The notes: generated from the letters alone by a model not told the origin. Positions 8,002 to 16,846 are shown, counted from the stretch's first letter. The stretch is 45,823 nucleotides of DNA from an uncultured Muribaculaceae bacterium (GCA_905233845.1 CAJOFH010000019.1:1-45823), one strand, 5' to 3'. A program made the numbers and translations.

Positions 8002-8164
8002 TTTCTTAGATTTTCATCAACATTATTACCCTATATTAAAGTAAGCCTTAACATAGGGGTTGTAAAAATCGTAGCATGCTGTTACAGTTTTTATGATTTT
8101 ACTATCTTGGGAAACGAATATTATTATAATTGAGATATTTTTCAGTTTTTAATGTTTTAACAAG

Positions 8165-8206
8165 TTCCGAGCAGAAGTTGATTCTCAACGGTTGTCGGAT
8201 TTTTGT
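8165..8206 (+). terminator. Terminator of DUF805 gene, repeated core
   Basis: TCCGA pairs with TCGGA around a GTTGA-TTC-TCAAC stem, followed by TTTTTG. The core 8177-8198 is identical to 7194-7215. The interval from 8002 to 8164 shows nothing else I can support. Confidence 0.7.
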
Positions 8207-8241
8207 TTTATTGCACTTACCATAAAAAACACCATTTCACA

Positions 8242-8272
8242 TTGCATTTGTTAATAGTTTTTCTTAATTTTG
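8242..8272 (+). promoter_or_regulatory. Promoter of DUF2059-like gene
   Basis: TTG (8242-8244), 20-nt spacer and TAATTTTG (8265-8272), 36 nt upstream of the ATG at 8309. Confidence 0.6.
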
Positions 8273-8308
8273 CCCTCATAATTAAATATAACCCCTAAAA
8301 CATTATAG

Positions 8309-9157
8309 ATGATGAAAACTTACATGAAACATTTATTGTTGCTTGCAATGATTTTTGCTACAATCACTGCCACAGGCACCAACAACCCTCAAAAGCAGTC
8401 CAAATCTGGAGTAACCAAGGAATTTAGAACTGCGGTAAAAGCTTTGCTCGATGTCACTGACTATGAAGGGACAATGAGAGAGAATATCACCTCTGCTTAT
8501 AAGCAATTAGGGCAAGAAGAGAATCCATATGCTGCTGATTTTGTGAATCAATTATTAGAACAAATGCCCGATAAGATGGTGGATATTTACTCAAAGTATT
8601 TCACTATCGATGAGATAAAAGAATTGACAGAAGTCAATAAGAACGAAATCATAATAAAACTAAGAAAATTACAACCACAAATGTCTCAGGAATTAATGCA
8701 GGAAGGCCAAAGCTTGGCTAAAGGAGAAAAAAGCCAATTGGCCGACATAGTGGTGGATAAAGACTTTGAAGAGGCAATGAGAGAGTATTTTGAGGAGTCT
8801 AGATTTGACGAACAAATGAAACAAATATTGTCAGTAATAGCGAATTATTATGGCTTTAAGTCAGACTTACTTAATGGTTTCACTAACCAAATGCCCGACA
8901 TTATTGTTCGCATCTATTCCAAGTATTTCACGACAAACGAAATCAAACAGGCCATAGCTTTAGCAAAGACGCCATGTTCAAAGAAATTCAACGAAAAGAC
9001 CCCTGCTATTACTCAAGACACCTTGGAAGAAACGGGGAAAATAACAAAGGACATCTTAGAAAAAATGCTGGCAGACATATCAAAGGACAACCCCACAACG
9101 CCGACTGAAAGACATAAAGGATGGTTTTTTGAAAGTATTCGTTCACTTAATCCTTAA
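8309..9157 (+). CDS. Secreted DUF2059-like tandem-repeat protein
   Basis: A 282-residue protein with an N-terminal signal peptide (hydrophobic 8-22, likely cut near ATG-TNN), so exported to the periplasm or surface. Two similar halves (about 35-125 and 145-240) each contain the pattern NQ(x)nMPD..V.IYSKYFT.(N/D)EIK, which resembles the DUF2059 domain core (a helix ending in YxKYFTxxEI). The domain is of unknown function, and the assignment is by motif only. AT-rich like its neighbours to the left. It appears to be a single-gene unit with its own promoter and the terminator at 9271. Confidence 0.7.
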   Translation: MMKTYMKHLLLLAMIFATITATGTNNPQKQSKSGVTKEFRTAVKALLDVTDYEGTMRENITSAYKQLGQEENPYAADFVNQLLEQMPDKMVDIYSKYFTIDEIKELTEVNKNEIIIKLRKLQPQMSQELMQEGQSLAKGEKSQLADIVVDKDFEEAMREYFEESRFDEQMKQILSVIANYYGFKSDLLNGFTNQMPDIIVRIYSKYFTTNEIKQAIALAKTPCSKKFNEKTPAITQDTLEETGKITKDILEKMLADISKDNPTTPTERHKGWFFESIRSLNP

Positions 9158-9270
9158 TCAACAGCTCAACTAAAATTACGTGAAATTATGGCGGCATGTT
9201 TTTGGCAATAAAATTTTAAGCACCGCTCACTTTTTGACCTTAGAGGGCATAAAGTGTTTCGTAATACATG

Positions 9271-9308
9271 AGGTTGTGTAAGTTTTTATACAACCTTAAT
9301 TTTTTATT
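9271..9308 (+). terminator. Terminator after DUF2059-like gene
   Basis: AGGTTGTGTA pairs with TATACAACCT (10 bp, one G-T) and is followed by TAATTTTTTATTT. Confidence 0.75.
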
Positions 9309-9383
9309 TAGGTTACTGATGAAATGAGATGTGTGTTATGCTTAGTGAAAGTCGTTATCACTATCATTATTAATGGACAAAAA

Positions 9384-9399
9384 ACGCAAACGTTTGCAC
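9384..9399. promoter_or_regulatory. LacI-family-type operator before amylase
   Basis: ACGCAAACGTTTGCAC contains the perfect 12-bp palindrome GCAAACGTTTGC (9386-9397), with the central CG and flanking half-sites typical of LacI/GalR-family operators. It lies 56 nt upstream of the amylase -7 box and about 110 nt before the ATG. In several Bacteroidota, maltodextrin and starch genes are controlled by LacI-type regulators, so a starch-responsive regulator is a reasonable inference; no such regulator is encoded in the window. Confidence 0.6.
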
Positions 9400-9427
9400 C
9401 TTTATTTAAAAGAATAAGTTTTAATAG

Positions 9428-9461
9428 TTTGTAATTATTTCGGCTATTATTATTAAATTTG
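9428..9461 (+). promoter_or_regulatory. Promoter of amylase gene
   Basis: TTTG (9428-9431), 22-nt spacer and TAAATTTG (9454-9461), 45 nt before the ATG. The spacer is slightly long for the consensus. Confidence 0.6.
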
Positions 9462-9506
9462 CTTGCCATATTAGCCGAAAACAAATTCAACTAAACAATA
9501 ATAGCA

Positions 9507-12452
9507 ATGAAAAAATTCTATCTATCATTAGCATCAGTGCTTGTTGCCATCAGTGCGATGGCACAAGGCTGGCCTGCAAATTATGGCGGCATCATGCTGC
9601 AAGGGTTCTATTGGGACAGCTACGAATATACCAAGTGGGACAACCTCGCTAACCGAAGCGAGGAGCTTGGATCCATTTACGACCTAATCTGGGTTCCCAA
9701 CTCTGGTATGACTCGTGGCGGTAACAAGGCCGAGACCATGGGCTATATGCCCTACTGCTGGCTGCGCCACACTACCATCTTTGGCACCCAGAGCAAGCTG
9801 ACAAACATGATCCAGACCTATGGAGCCATGGGCACTGGCATCATTATGGACTTAGTGCTTAACCACAAGGATGCCAAGGCTCATGTCATCGCGCCGGGCG
9901 ACACTGTTTATCTCGAGTTCCTCGACGAGACAGTGGGCAACTACTCGGTGACTTGGGACAATGAGAACTTCACTGGCATCGTCACCAACGACGACCAGCC
10001 AGGTGGCGGAAACTATGATACTGGCGATGGTTTTGAAGGAGCACGCGACCTGGACCACACCAACGCCCGCGTCCAGCAAAACTGCATCACTTACCAGAAC
10101 TACCTGCTCAACGAGCTGGGATATGTTGGCTTCCGTCTCGACATGACCAAAGGATACGCGCCACAGTACACCGGCAAGTACAATGCTGCCACCAACCCCA
10201 TCTTCTCTGTGGGTGAATATTTCGACGGCAACACCGACCTCCTCAAGCAGTGGATTAATGGCACAGCAGTCAACGGTGTCATCCAGAGTGCGACCTTCGA
10301 CTTCGCTCTGAAGTTCGCCATCAACGATGCTTTTGGCGGAGGAAACTGGAGCCGCCTCGACATGGCTGGCCTTATCGCCGATGACAACTACAAACGCTAT
10401 GCTGTGACCTTCGTCGACAACCACGACACTAACGAGGACCACAACAAGTTGAGTGCCAACGTCGAGGCTGCCAATGCCTTCATCCTCGCCATGCCTGGCA
10501 CACCATGTATCTTCAGCAAGCATTACGAGGATTATAAGGAGGCCATCACCAATATGATTAAGGGTCGTCGTGCTTGTGGCATCACCAACATGAGCAGTTG
10601 CACAAGCTCGCAGGTGAATGGTGGTATCATCTTTACCACTACTGGACCAAATGGGCAGGCAATGGTTCGCCTCGGTTCGGCTTCATCGAGTGTGCCAAGC
10701 ACTTCGGAGTATCAGCTCGTACAGCGCGGTGCAAACTATGCCTTCTACATCACTAAGGGTATCGACTGGGAGAACAGTGAGAAGATAGGCAAAATCATAG
10801 GATATCCTGTGATTGACAAGGCAAGTGGTGTGTATGCCAACTCAGTGACCGTTAACGTCAAGCCTTCGATGGCAAGCACCACGCTGGTCTACACCACCGA
10901 CGGCAACAATCCTACTCCCGAGAGTCAGCAAATCACAAGCCCCACAACCTTCACATTCACCCAAAGCACCACCCTTAAGGTGGGTGCGCTCATGGATGGC
11001 GAGGTGAGCGGCATCGTGACTCGCAACTACATCATTGCCGATGCCGATCCTAACAACATCACAATCTATGTCAAGAGCAATAATGATGCTTATCTCTATG
11101 CTTGGACCGATGATGGAACAATTCTTTCCGACACTTGGCCAGGAACTAAACTCAGTAGCAAGCGCACAGTGGGTGGACAGGAGTTCCTCTACAAGACTTT
11201 CACTAAGCCCAGTCCTGACTACAGTATCGACTTCATCTTGAACGAAGGCGACGACAGCACCAAGACTCAAGACGTGACTGGTGTGAGTGGCGATGTGTTC
11301 TACACTTTCAGTGGCGGCGAGGCACGCGACTTGAGCAATATCTACTTGGTCGAACTCTACAATCCATTTGTGTGCATCGACAAGCCAAGTGGTAATCTGC
11401 CAGCCAACAAGAAAGTTTATCTCAACGCCAGCTATGGCGATGCTAAGATTGTCTACACTACCGACGGTAGCGTGCCAACAGCGACGAGCTCGCAGGCAAC
11501 TGCCATGAAGGAACTTTCGTTCACAACAGTGGGTCAGCAAGTTACCGTTAAGGCTGGTCTGCTCATTGGCAACCAGGTGAAGGGCATTGTGACTCGCAAC
11601 TACACAGTTGTTGAGGCAACAAGCTCAGGCAATGGCAATAACAACACTGGCAACACAGTGACAATCTATTGCAAGGCTGCCACAGCTCCTTATCTCTACT
11701 CGTGGGAGGACAACGGTCCTGAGCACAACGGCTCTTGGCCTGGAACTCAAATGACAACCAGCAAAATCATCGACGGAGAGAAGTGGTGGACCTACACCTA
11801 TGATGTGAAGCCCATCAACATCATCTTTAACGATGGTAACGGAGCACAAACTGCCGACATTAAGGGCTTGTCGACCGACAGCTATTTCGAGTACAACGGC
11901 TCTACTACTGCTACAAACGTCACCGCTCAGCACGTAGACCTTACCGATGCCGACATACCTTCTTGTGCAACATGGATTGACGGCTCACAGTTTATCTACT
12001 TCGAGAGCGACAACTACTATGAGCCTTACACCTGGATTTGGAGCTCTACCGACAACTTCACAGGTGGTGCTTGGCCAGGAACTGGACTCATCGACGTTGC
12101 AGGTGTGGCACCAAGTGGCAAGAACATCTACCGCTGGACTTCTACTCATCAGGGTGAGCCCACTGGCATTCTGTTCAGCAACCACGGATATCCACAGACA
12201 AGCGACTTCGCTTTCGTGAATGGTGGCTACTACACCGAGAGCGGACTCCTGGGCATTCTTAATGCGCCCACTGGCATCCCTGGCGATGTCAACGGCGACG
12301 GTATTGTTTCGAGTGTTGATGTCACTATTCTCTACAATTGGCTGCTCAACAATGACGACAGTGCTATCGTCAACGGAGACCAGGATGGCGACGGCATCAT
12401 CACTGCTGTAGATATCACTATCATTTACAACATCCTGCTTGGAAATCATTAA
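9507..12452 (+). CDS. Secreted multidomain alpha-amylase (GH13)
   Basis: Exported enzyme that hydrolyses alpha-1,4-glucan. After a signal peptide (1-19, ends AMA-QG) comes a GH13 barrel (about 22-430) with region I DLVLNH (115-120), nucleophile D212 in GFRLDMTKG, acid/base E237 in FSVGEYF and D307 in FVDNHDT. Then follow a chitobiase C-terminal-like domain (about 434-510, YTTDGNNPT), a CBM26-like starch-binding module (about 517-610), a second chitobiase-type domain (622-700), two more CBM26-like modules (716-810 and 822-915, each with a ...W.G/..WPGT.. signature) and a dockerin-like EF-hand pair (924-981). The WPGT motif recurs three times. No lipobox is present, so it is soluble or held by the C-terminal module. 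A LacI-type operator lies upstream. Confidence 0.95.
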   Translation: MKKFYLSLASVLVAISAMAQGWPANYGGIMLQGFYWDSYEYTKWDNLANRSEELGSIYDLIWVPNSGMTRGGNKAETMGYMPYCWLRHTTIFGTQSKLTNMIQTYGAMGTGIIMDLVLNHKDAKAHVIAPGDTVYLEFLDETVGNYSVTWDNENFTGIVTNDDQPGGGNYDTGDGFEGARDLDHTNARVQQNCITYQNYLLNELGYVGFRLDMTKGYAPQYTGKYNAATNPIFSVGEYFDGNTDLLKQWINGTAVNGVIQSATFDFALKFAINDAFGGGNWSRLDMAGLIADDNYKRYAVTFVDNHDTNEDHNKLSANVEAANAFILAMPGTPCIFSKHYEDYKEAITNMIKGRRACGITNMSSCTSSQVNGGIIFTTTGPNGQAMVRLGSASSSVPSTSEYQLVQRGANYAFYITKGIDWENSEKIGKIIGYPVIDKASGVYANSVTVNVKPSMASTTLVYTTDGNNPTPESQQITSPTTFTFTQSTTLKVGALMDGEVSGIVTRNYIIADADPNNITIYVKSNNDAYLYAWTDDGTILSDTWPGTKLSSKRTVGGQEFLYKTFTKPSPDYSIDFILNEGDDSTKTQDVTGVSGDVFYTFSGGEARDLSNIYLVELYNPFVCIDKPSGNLPANKKVYLNASYGDAKIVYTTDGSVPTATSSQATAMKELSFTTVGQQVTVKAGLLIGNQVKGIVTRNYTVVEATSSGNGNNNTGNTVTIYCKAATAPYLYSWEDNGPEHNGSWPGTQMTTSKIIDGEKWWTYTYDVKPINIIFNDGNGAQTADIKGLSTDSYFEYNGSTTATNVTAQHVDLTDADIPSCATWIDGSQFIYFESDNYYEPYTWIWSSTDNFTGGAWPGTGLIDVAGVAPSGKNIYRWTSTHQGEPTGILFSNHGYPQTSDFAFVNGGYYTESGLLGILNAPTGIPGDVNGDGIVSSVDVTILYNWLLNNDDSAIVNGDQDGDGIITAVDITIIYNILLGNH

Positions 12453-12470
12453 TGCAGAATGTTCAATTGA

Positions 12471-12514
12471 CAATCAAGCCACGGCACACACCAGCGCCGT
12501 GGCTTGATTGTTCC
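12471..12514 (+). terminator. Terminator after amylase
   Basis: A perfect 15-bp stem (CAATCAAGCCACGGC and complement) with a 10-nt loop, ending in TTGATTGTT. Confidence 0.85.
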
Positions 12515-12605
12515 ATTAATGTCTTGATAAAGGTGGAATCCAGGCTCAGCCCTCTCCATAAGATTATTTTAAACCATTAGAAAGCAATGTTATCAAAAAT
12601 ATAAC

Positions 12606-12613
12606 TATCTTTG
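12606..12613 (+). promoter_or_regulatory. Promoter -7 box of beta-helix gene
   Basis: TATCTTTG, 26 nt upstream of the ATG at 12640. No convincing -33 element at standard spacing. Confidence 0.5.
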
Positions 12614-12639
12614 CATGACTTACTAAAACTCTTGATATT

Positions 12640-14574
12640 ATGAAACGTTTTTTACATATCACATTGATGCTTATTGCGGCCACTGTGATAATGAATGGAG
12701 CGGCGCAGAACTTAAACTCGCTTAGGCGCGCCAACACCACACACAATATCACTAAAACCATCAAGGGTGGCAATGTGGTGGTGGGCGATGGCAGCACGCT
12801 CGTGTTCCAAAAGGGTGCTAAAATCATGAACGCCACCATCACTGGCCGTAACATCAAGATTGTGCCCAATGGTAGCAATGTGGCTTTTGAGAACTGCAAC
12901 TTCACTAAAGCAACAATTGTTAATTCCAATCTACAAGCCACTAACCTGGGCTTAGTGCCCAACATGACAAGTAAGCCCTACAGCTACACCTACAAGGGCA
13001 TGCGCATCAACACAACTCTCAACCAGGGCACCGACAACACGCGCGCTTGGCAACAATTGGCGCAACTGCTAAGCAATAGCTCGGGTGTAAAAATGACCTT
13101 TAACGGTAGTTTCTATAGCGGAGAGAATGTGAAAATTGTGACCATCACCGATGCCAGCAACATGGAGCTTACAGGAGGCATCATAATCATGGAGCTGAAG
13201 CTTGTGAACTGCAACAACGTGAGCATCCACGACATGAAATGGGTGGGATTTCAAGGCGTACACGACTTCCCCCCTATTTATACCAAGGGTGAGCTTACTT
13301 TCAATGGTGTGCGCTATAACACAAACAATGCGTTCTTCCTCAAGAACGACAAAATTGCCAGTATGGGCGTGGCAGGCGAAGGCATAAGGATTGAGATTGA
13401 CAACGACAGCAAACGCAGCGAGAATATCACCATTCAACGCTGCCACTTCGAGATGCGCCAGCAGGGCATAATGGTGGGAATGACAAGCGATAAGAGGGTG
13501 GTGCGCAACGTCAAGTGCCTTGACTGTACCGCCAGCCACATCATCTACCAACCAATTGGCTTCCACGCCAGCAACTGCCAGCTCGACAACATGGAAGCCG
13601 AGTACTGCTTACAGGGAGTGGACATCTCCACTTGCAGCAACAATATCACCGTGACCAACAGCCGATTCACACGCTGCGCCACTGGTCCTAAGCAAGAGTC
13701 AAGCAAGGATTATCTGTCGATGACCTACAACAATGTGATTGACGGCTGTTACTTTGGCATCAACGATGACTATATGCTGCTCGAAGGTTCGCAGTATATC
13801 CTCAACGTGAGCGAGGGTGCCAAGGGTGACGTGTTTACTGTGCGCAACACCACCTTCGACGTTAAGAAGGATCGCCTCTTCGGCTCCATCCGTAGCCGTA
13901 CCGATAAAGTGGTTTTTGACAACGTCACAATCAATATTGACAACAAGCTCAACGCTCGCAGCACCGACAAGTCGTCAATGACCGAGCTGTTTGCCATCCA
14001 TGGTGCCACCAGTTTCGCGCCTAAGTTTGAACTTAATAATGTGACCATCAACCTCACAAATGGAACAAATGTGACCTCGATGTGCGCTCCACATGTGAAC
14101 GGAAAGGATATGAACTTCAAGGCGACTGGACTCACCGTTTCAGGAGCCGGAACCATCGACACCTATTTCAACACCGTGAACAACGTGGAGATGAGTGGTT
14201 GCACGCTGGCAGTTCCCTCCAATGCAGTGGCTAAGAGTGTGAACAGCATGGACGCGTCCACCTGCAACATTGCCAACACCAAGACTGTCTTTGTCAACAA
14301 TAACAACAATGCTACTCTCAAACTCAGGGATAACACCATCAAAAGCGAGAAAGTGGTGGATTTCAAGGCTACTCCCAATCTTGTGGAGATGCAGGGAAAC
14401 AACATCGAGATGACTGGTGCCGAGGCCTTTTCGGGAGCCGACAGCAACGCCTCGCTATCGACTAAGAACTTCAAGGTCAGCGGCAACAGCTTCACACGCA
14501 AATCGGCAAGAGCAAAGCTGCTGCCCACTAACAGTAAGAGCTCAAAACTGCTTAACAACAATGTGGTGAGGTAG
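12640..14574 (+). CDS. Secreted right-handed beta-helix protein
   Basis: A 644-residue exported protein (signal peptide 1-22, ends NGAAQ). Most of it consists of short beta-strand repeats rich in Asn, Thr, Val and Ser with N-ladders (for example NVSIHDMKW, NITIQRCHFEM, NMEAEYCLQGVDI, NITVTNSRFTRC), the pattern of parallel beta-helix (pectate-lyase-like) folds. Such folds occur in polysaccharide lyases and glycosidases and in surface adhesins; I see no specific catalytic signature, so the substrate cannot be named. It follows the amylase but has its own promoter. The C-terminal 40 residues are Ser/Lys/Asn rich with no T9SS-type or dockerin-like end. Confidence 0.75.
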   Translation: MKRFLHITLMLIAATVIMNGAAQNLNSLRRANTTHNITKTIKGGNVVVGDGSTLVFQKGAKIMNATITGRNIKIVPNGSNVAFENCNFTKATIVNSNLQATNLGLVPNMTSKPYSYTYKGMRINTTLNQGTDNTRAWQQLAQLLSNSSGVKMTFNGSFYSGENVKIVTITDASNMELTGGIIIMELKLVNCNNVSIHDMKWVGFQGVHDFPPIYTKGELTFNGVRYNTNNAFFLKNDKIASMGVAGEGIRIEIDNDSKRSENITIQRCHFEMRQQGIMVGMTSDKRVVRNVKCLDCTASHIIYQPIGFHASNCQLDNMEAEYCLQGVDISTCSNNITVTNSRFTRCATGPKQESSKDYLSMTYNNVIDGCYFGINDDYMLLEGSQYILNVSEGAKGDVFTVRNTTFDVKKDRLFGSIRSRTDKVVFDNVTINIDNKLNARSTDKSSMTELFAIHGATSFAPKFELNNVTINLTNGTNVTSMCAPHVNGKDMNFKATGLTVSGAGTIDTYFNTVNNVEMSGCTLAVPSNAVAKSVNSMDASTCNIANTKTVFVNNNNNATLKLRDNTIKSEKVVDFKATPNLVEMQGNNIEMTGAEAFSGADSNASLSTKNFKVSGNSFTRKSARAKLLPTNSKSSKLLNNNVVR

Positions 14575-14615
14575 AATTCTTCTCCATTCTAAGAATGAGA
14601 GGACAATAAAGTAAT

Positions 14616-14650
14616 CAAGCCGAAATCGAACATTTTTCGATTTCGGCTTG
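14616..14650. terminator. Shared terminator, beta-helix gene and rpsU
   Basis: A perfect 14-bp stem (CAAGCCGAAATCGA with its complement) lies between the convergent beta-helix gene and rpsU. It can serve both strands. Confidence 0.8.
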
Positions 14651-14681
14651 ACTTATAAGAGAAATTCTACAAGGACTCGGT

Positions 14682-14876
14682 TTAGAGCTCCTCGTTAGTG
14701 TGAAGATGCTGAACGTAGATAGCCTTCATCATCTTCTTGCGGTTTGTTACGCTGGGTTTCTCAAACTGCTGGCGTGCGCGCAACTGTTTGATGATACCTG
14801 TGCGCTCTGATTTTCTCTTAAATTTCTTCAAGGCGCGTTCAATGTTCTCGCCTTCTTTTACTGGAACGATAATCAT
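14682..14876 (-). CDS. rpsU: 30S ribosomal protein bS21
   Basis: A 64-residue basic protein with the bS21 family opening MIIVPVKEGENIERALKKFK and a strongly basic middle. In Bacteroidota bS21, together with bS18 and bS6, covers the 3' end of 16S rRNA and hides the anti-Shine-Dalgarno sequence (established for Flavobacterium). The sequence just before the ATG is A/T rich with no Shine-Dalgarno, but the long leader upstream contains a perfect AAAGGAGGT. The gene is monocistronic. Confidence 0.97.
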   Translation of the reverse strand: MIIVPVKEGENIERALKKFKRKSERTGIIKQLRARQQFEKPSVTNRKKMMKAIYVQHLHTNEEL

Positions 14877-15174
14877 AATGTAAAGTATATTAAATTGTTA
14901 TTAAAAATTTTTTTCTGTTTTTTGGGCGCCAGCGCTCGTTGTAGCGCCAGGGCACCACGGCAGTGGACACAAAAAGCCCACAAACCAAAATAAAAAATAA
15001 AAAATAGTGGATTTCCGCTTTTTATTTGCTATCATCGTGCAGTGACCAAGGGGCTACTGCACTTGAAGCGAGGCAGTGCGGAGCTGCCTCAAAAAAGGGT
15101 TATATGTCTAATATTCAGTTCTTTCTGGTGGCTTTCTCAAACCTCCTTTCAATTTTATTGCCTGCAAAGGTAGT
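14877..15174 (-). promoter_or_regulatory. rpsU promoter and long structured leader
   Basis: Minus strand TACCTTTG at 15167-15174 predicts a transcript starting near 15160, giving a leader of about 284 nt. About 10 nt into the transcript is AAAGGAGGT (plus 15143-15151), a perfect anti-Shine-Dalgarno match, rare in this phylum. Two hairpins follow (GAGGCAG/CTGCCTC at 15070-15090 and GTGCAGT/ACTGCAC at 15037-15062), and further GC-rich pairing is possible around 14925-14965. A regulatory role is inferred. The rest of the gap up to 15357 holds nothing I can support. Confidence 0.5.
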
Positions 15175-15357
15175 AAAAATTTTTGAAACACAAAGCCTTG
15201 CCACAATTTTTTTGATTTTTGTGCAGAAAGTGAAATTTCTGATGAAATCTCTGATTCCACGGTTTTATTTAGCCAACAATAAAGGCTCTTGAATGGCTCT
15301 TGAAAACATGAAATTGGTTTTTTTGCGTGTTATTGTGGCAAATTAAAGTAAATTTAT

Positions 15358-15365
15358 TATCTTTG
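15358..15365 (+). promoter_or_regulatory. psd operon promoter -7 box
   Basis: TATCTTTG, 30 nt before the psd ATG, with a TTG at 15333-15335 (22-nt spacer). Confidence 0.6.
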
Positions 15366-15395
15366 CCGATTGATAGTAATTATTTTAAAGAATAA

Positions 15396-16073
15396 ATGAA
15401 AGTTAAGATACATAGGGAAGGCCAAAACATCATCTTCGTGTTGTTGCTTATTCTGCTGGCTATCAACATACCCGCCTATTTGTTTATCGAGCTCAAATGG
15501 ATTCCTATCGTCCTGATGGTTTTGAGTGCGATTACCTTTGCGCTGGTGATCAACTTCTTCAGGTTGCCACAGCGACATTTCAAAGGCGATCCCGACGGTG
15601 TGGTAGTCTCGAGCGTCGACGGCAAGGTGGTGGCCCTTGAAGAGGTGTATGAGGGTGAGTATCTTCACAAGAATGTAATACAGCTCTCGGTGTTCATGTC
15701 TGTTTTCAACGTTCATGCCAATTGGGTACCACTCAAGGGAAAGGTGAAATATGTGAAACATCATGCAGGTCGATTCCTTGCGGCCTATCTGCCCAAGTCG
15801 AGCACCGACAACGAGCGCTCGGCTATCGTAATTGAGAGTGAAAAGAATGGTGAGGACGTGCTGGTACGACAGATTGCTGGTGCCATTGCACGACGCATCG
15901 TGACCTATGTGGAAGCCGACGACGAAGTCGACATCGACGACTTCATTGGCTTCATAAAATTTGGATCAAGAGTCGATATCTACCTTCCTCTCGACAGTGA
16001 AATCTTGGTGAAACTGGGCGACACCACTACTGGTGGCATCACACCCATTGCTAGACTAAAACCACGTGATTGA
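15396..16073 (+). CDS. psd: Phosphatidylserine decarboxylase proenzyme
   Basis: Converts phosphatidylserine to phosphatidylethanolamine at the inner membrane. The 225-residue length and archaeal-type short form (PSD-A) are usual in Bacteroidota. Two N-terminal hydrophobic segments (about 11-30 and 36-55) anchor it. The self-cleavage site is FGS (G190-S191) in GFIKFGSRVDIYLP; S191 would become the pyruvoyl group. SVFMSVFNVHANWVP is the conserved central motif with the catalytic His. It precedes pssA by 2 nt, so both steps of PE synthesis are coupled. Confidence 0.96.
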   Translation: MKVKIHREGQNIIFVLLLILLAINIPAYLFIELKWIPIVLMVLSAITFALVINFFRLPQRHFKGDPDGVVVSSVDGKVVALEEVYEGEYLHKNVIQLSVFMSVFNVHANWVPLKGKVKYVKHHAGRFLAAYLPKSSTDNERSAIVIESEKNGEDVLVRQIAGAIARRIVTYVEADDEVDIDDFIGFIKFGSRVDIYLPLDSEILVKLGDTTTGGITPIARLKPRD

Positions 16074-16075
16074 CA

Positions 16076-16789
16076 ATGAAAATACTTGAATCGATAAAGA
16101 ACAACATTCCCAATGCTGTCACTTGCTTGAACTTGTTGTGTGGCTCTCTTGCCGTCATCATGGCATTCAAGCCTTTCGAAACAATGCTGTGGGAACTGCA
16201 AGGCTACCAATTGTCGTTTATACTTATTGCACTGGCGGCTGTAGCCGACTTTTGCGATGGCTTTGTGGCACGTCTTATTCATGCAGAGTCGCCTTTAGGA
16301 GCCGAGCTCGACTCGCTGAGCGACTGCGTGAGCTTTGGGTTGGCTCCAGCACTCATATTATATAATGTCATGACGCCTGCAGGGTGCGAATCCTGGATAT
16401 GCTACATGAGTTTGATGATTCCCATCTTTGGTGCTTTACGATTGGCTCGGTTCAACATCGACACCAACCAGACCACCACGTTCACGGGACTTCCCATCCC
16501 CGCCAACGCTATTTTCTGGATAGGCTTTATCAACTTCTATGTGTCGCATCACAGTATAAGTCAATGGATAGTGCTCGCGCTAATAGTAATCTTGTCGCTC
16601 TTGATGGTGTGCAACCTGCGCATGTTCTCGCTCAAGGTTCATGGTTTTGGCATAAAGGAGAGTTATCGCCAGTACATTCTGCTCATCATCTCGATTCTGT
16701 TCCTCGTTCTGGCGGGAGTGTCGGGACTTGCTTGTATCATAGTTTTTTATGTGCTGATGTCATTTCTCTTCAAGGAGAAAGAAGCGTGA
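16076..16789 (+). CDS. pssA: CDP-diacylglycerol-serine phosphatidyltransferase
   Basis: Integral membrane enzyme making phosphatidylserine from CDP-diacylglycerol and serine, the substrate for the preceding decarboxylase. The CDP-alcohol phosphotransferase signature is complete: D61-G62-x2-A65-R66-x8-G75-x3-D79-x3-D83 in DGFVARLIHAESPLGAELD. About seven hydrophobic helices are visible in 237 residues. I chose the ATG at 16076, two bases after the psd stop; an in-frame TTG at 16070 that overlaps psd is possible but less likely. Confidence 0.95.
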   Translation: MKILESIKNNIPNAVTCLNLLCGSLAVIMAFKPFETMLWELQGYQLSFILIALAAVADFCDGFVARLIHAESPLGAELDSLSDCVSFGLAPALILYNVMTPAGCESWICYMSLMIPIFGALRLARFNIDTNQTTTFTGLPIPANAIFWIGFINFYVSHHSISQWIVLALIVILSLLMVCNLRMFSLKVHGFGIKESYRQYILLIISILFLVLAGVSGLACIIVFYVLMSFLFKEKEA

Positions 16790-16846
16790 CAGGGCTTCTT
16801 GGCACATTTTTTGCTATAAATATTTTCTACAACATTATAATTCACC

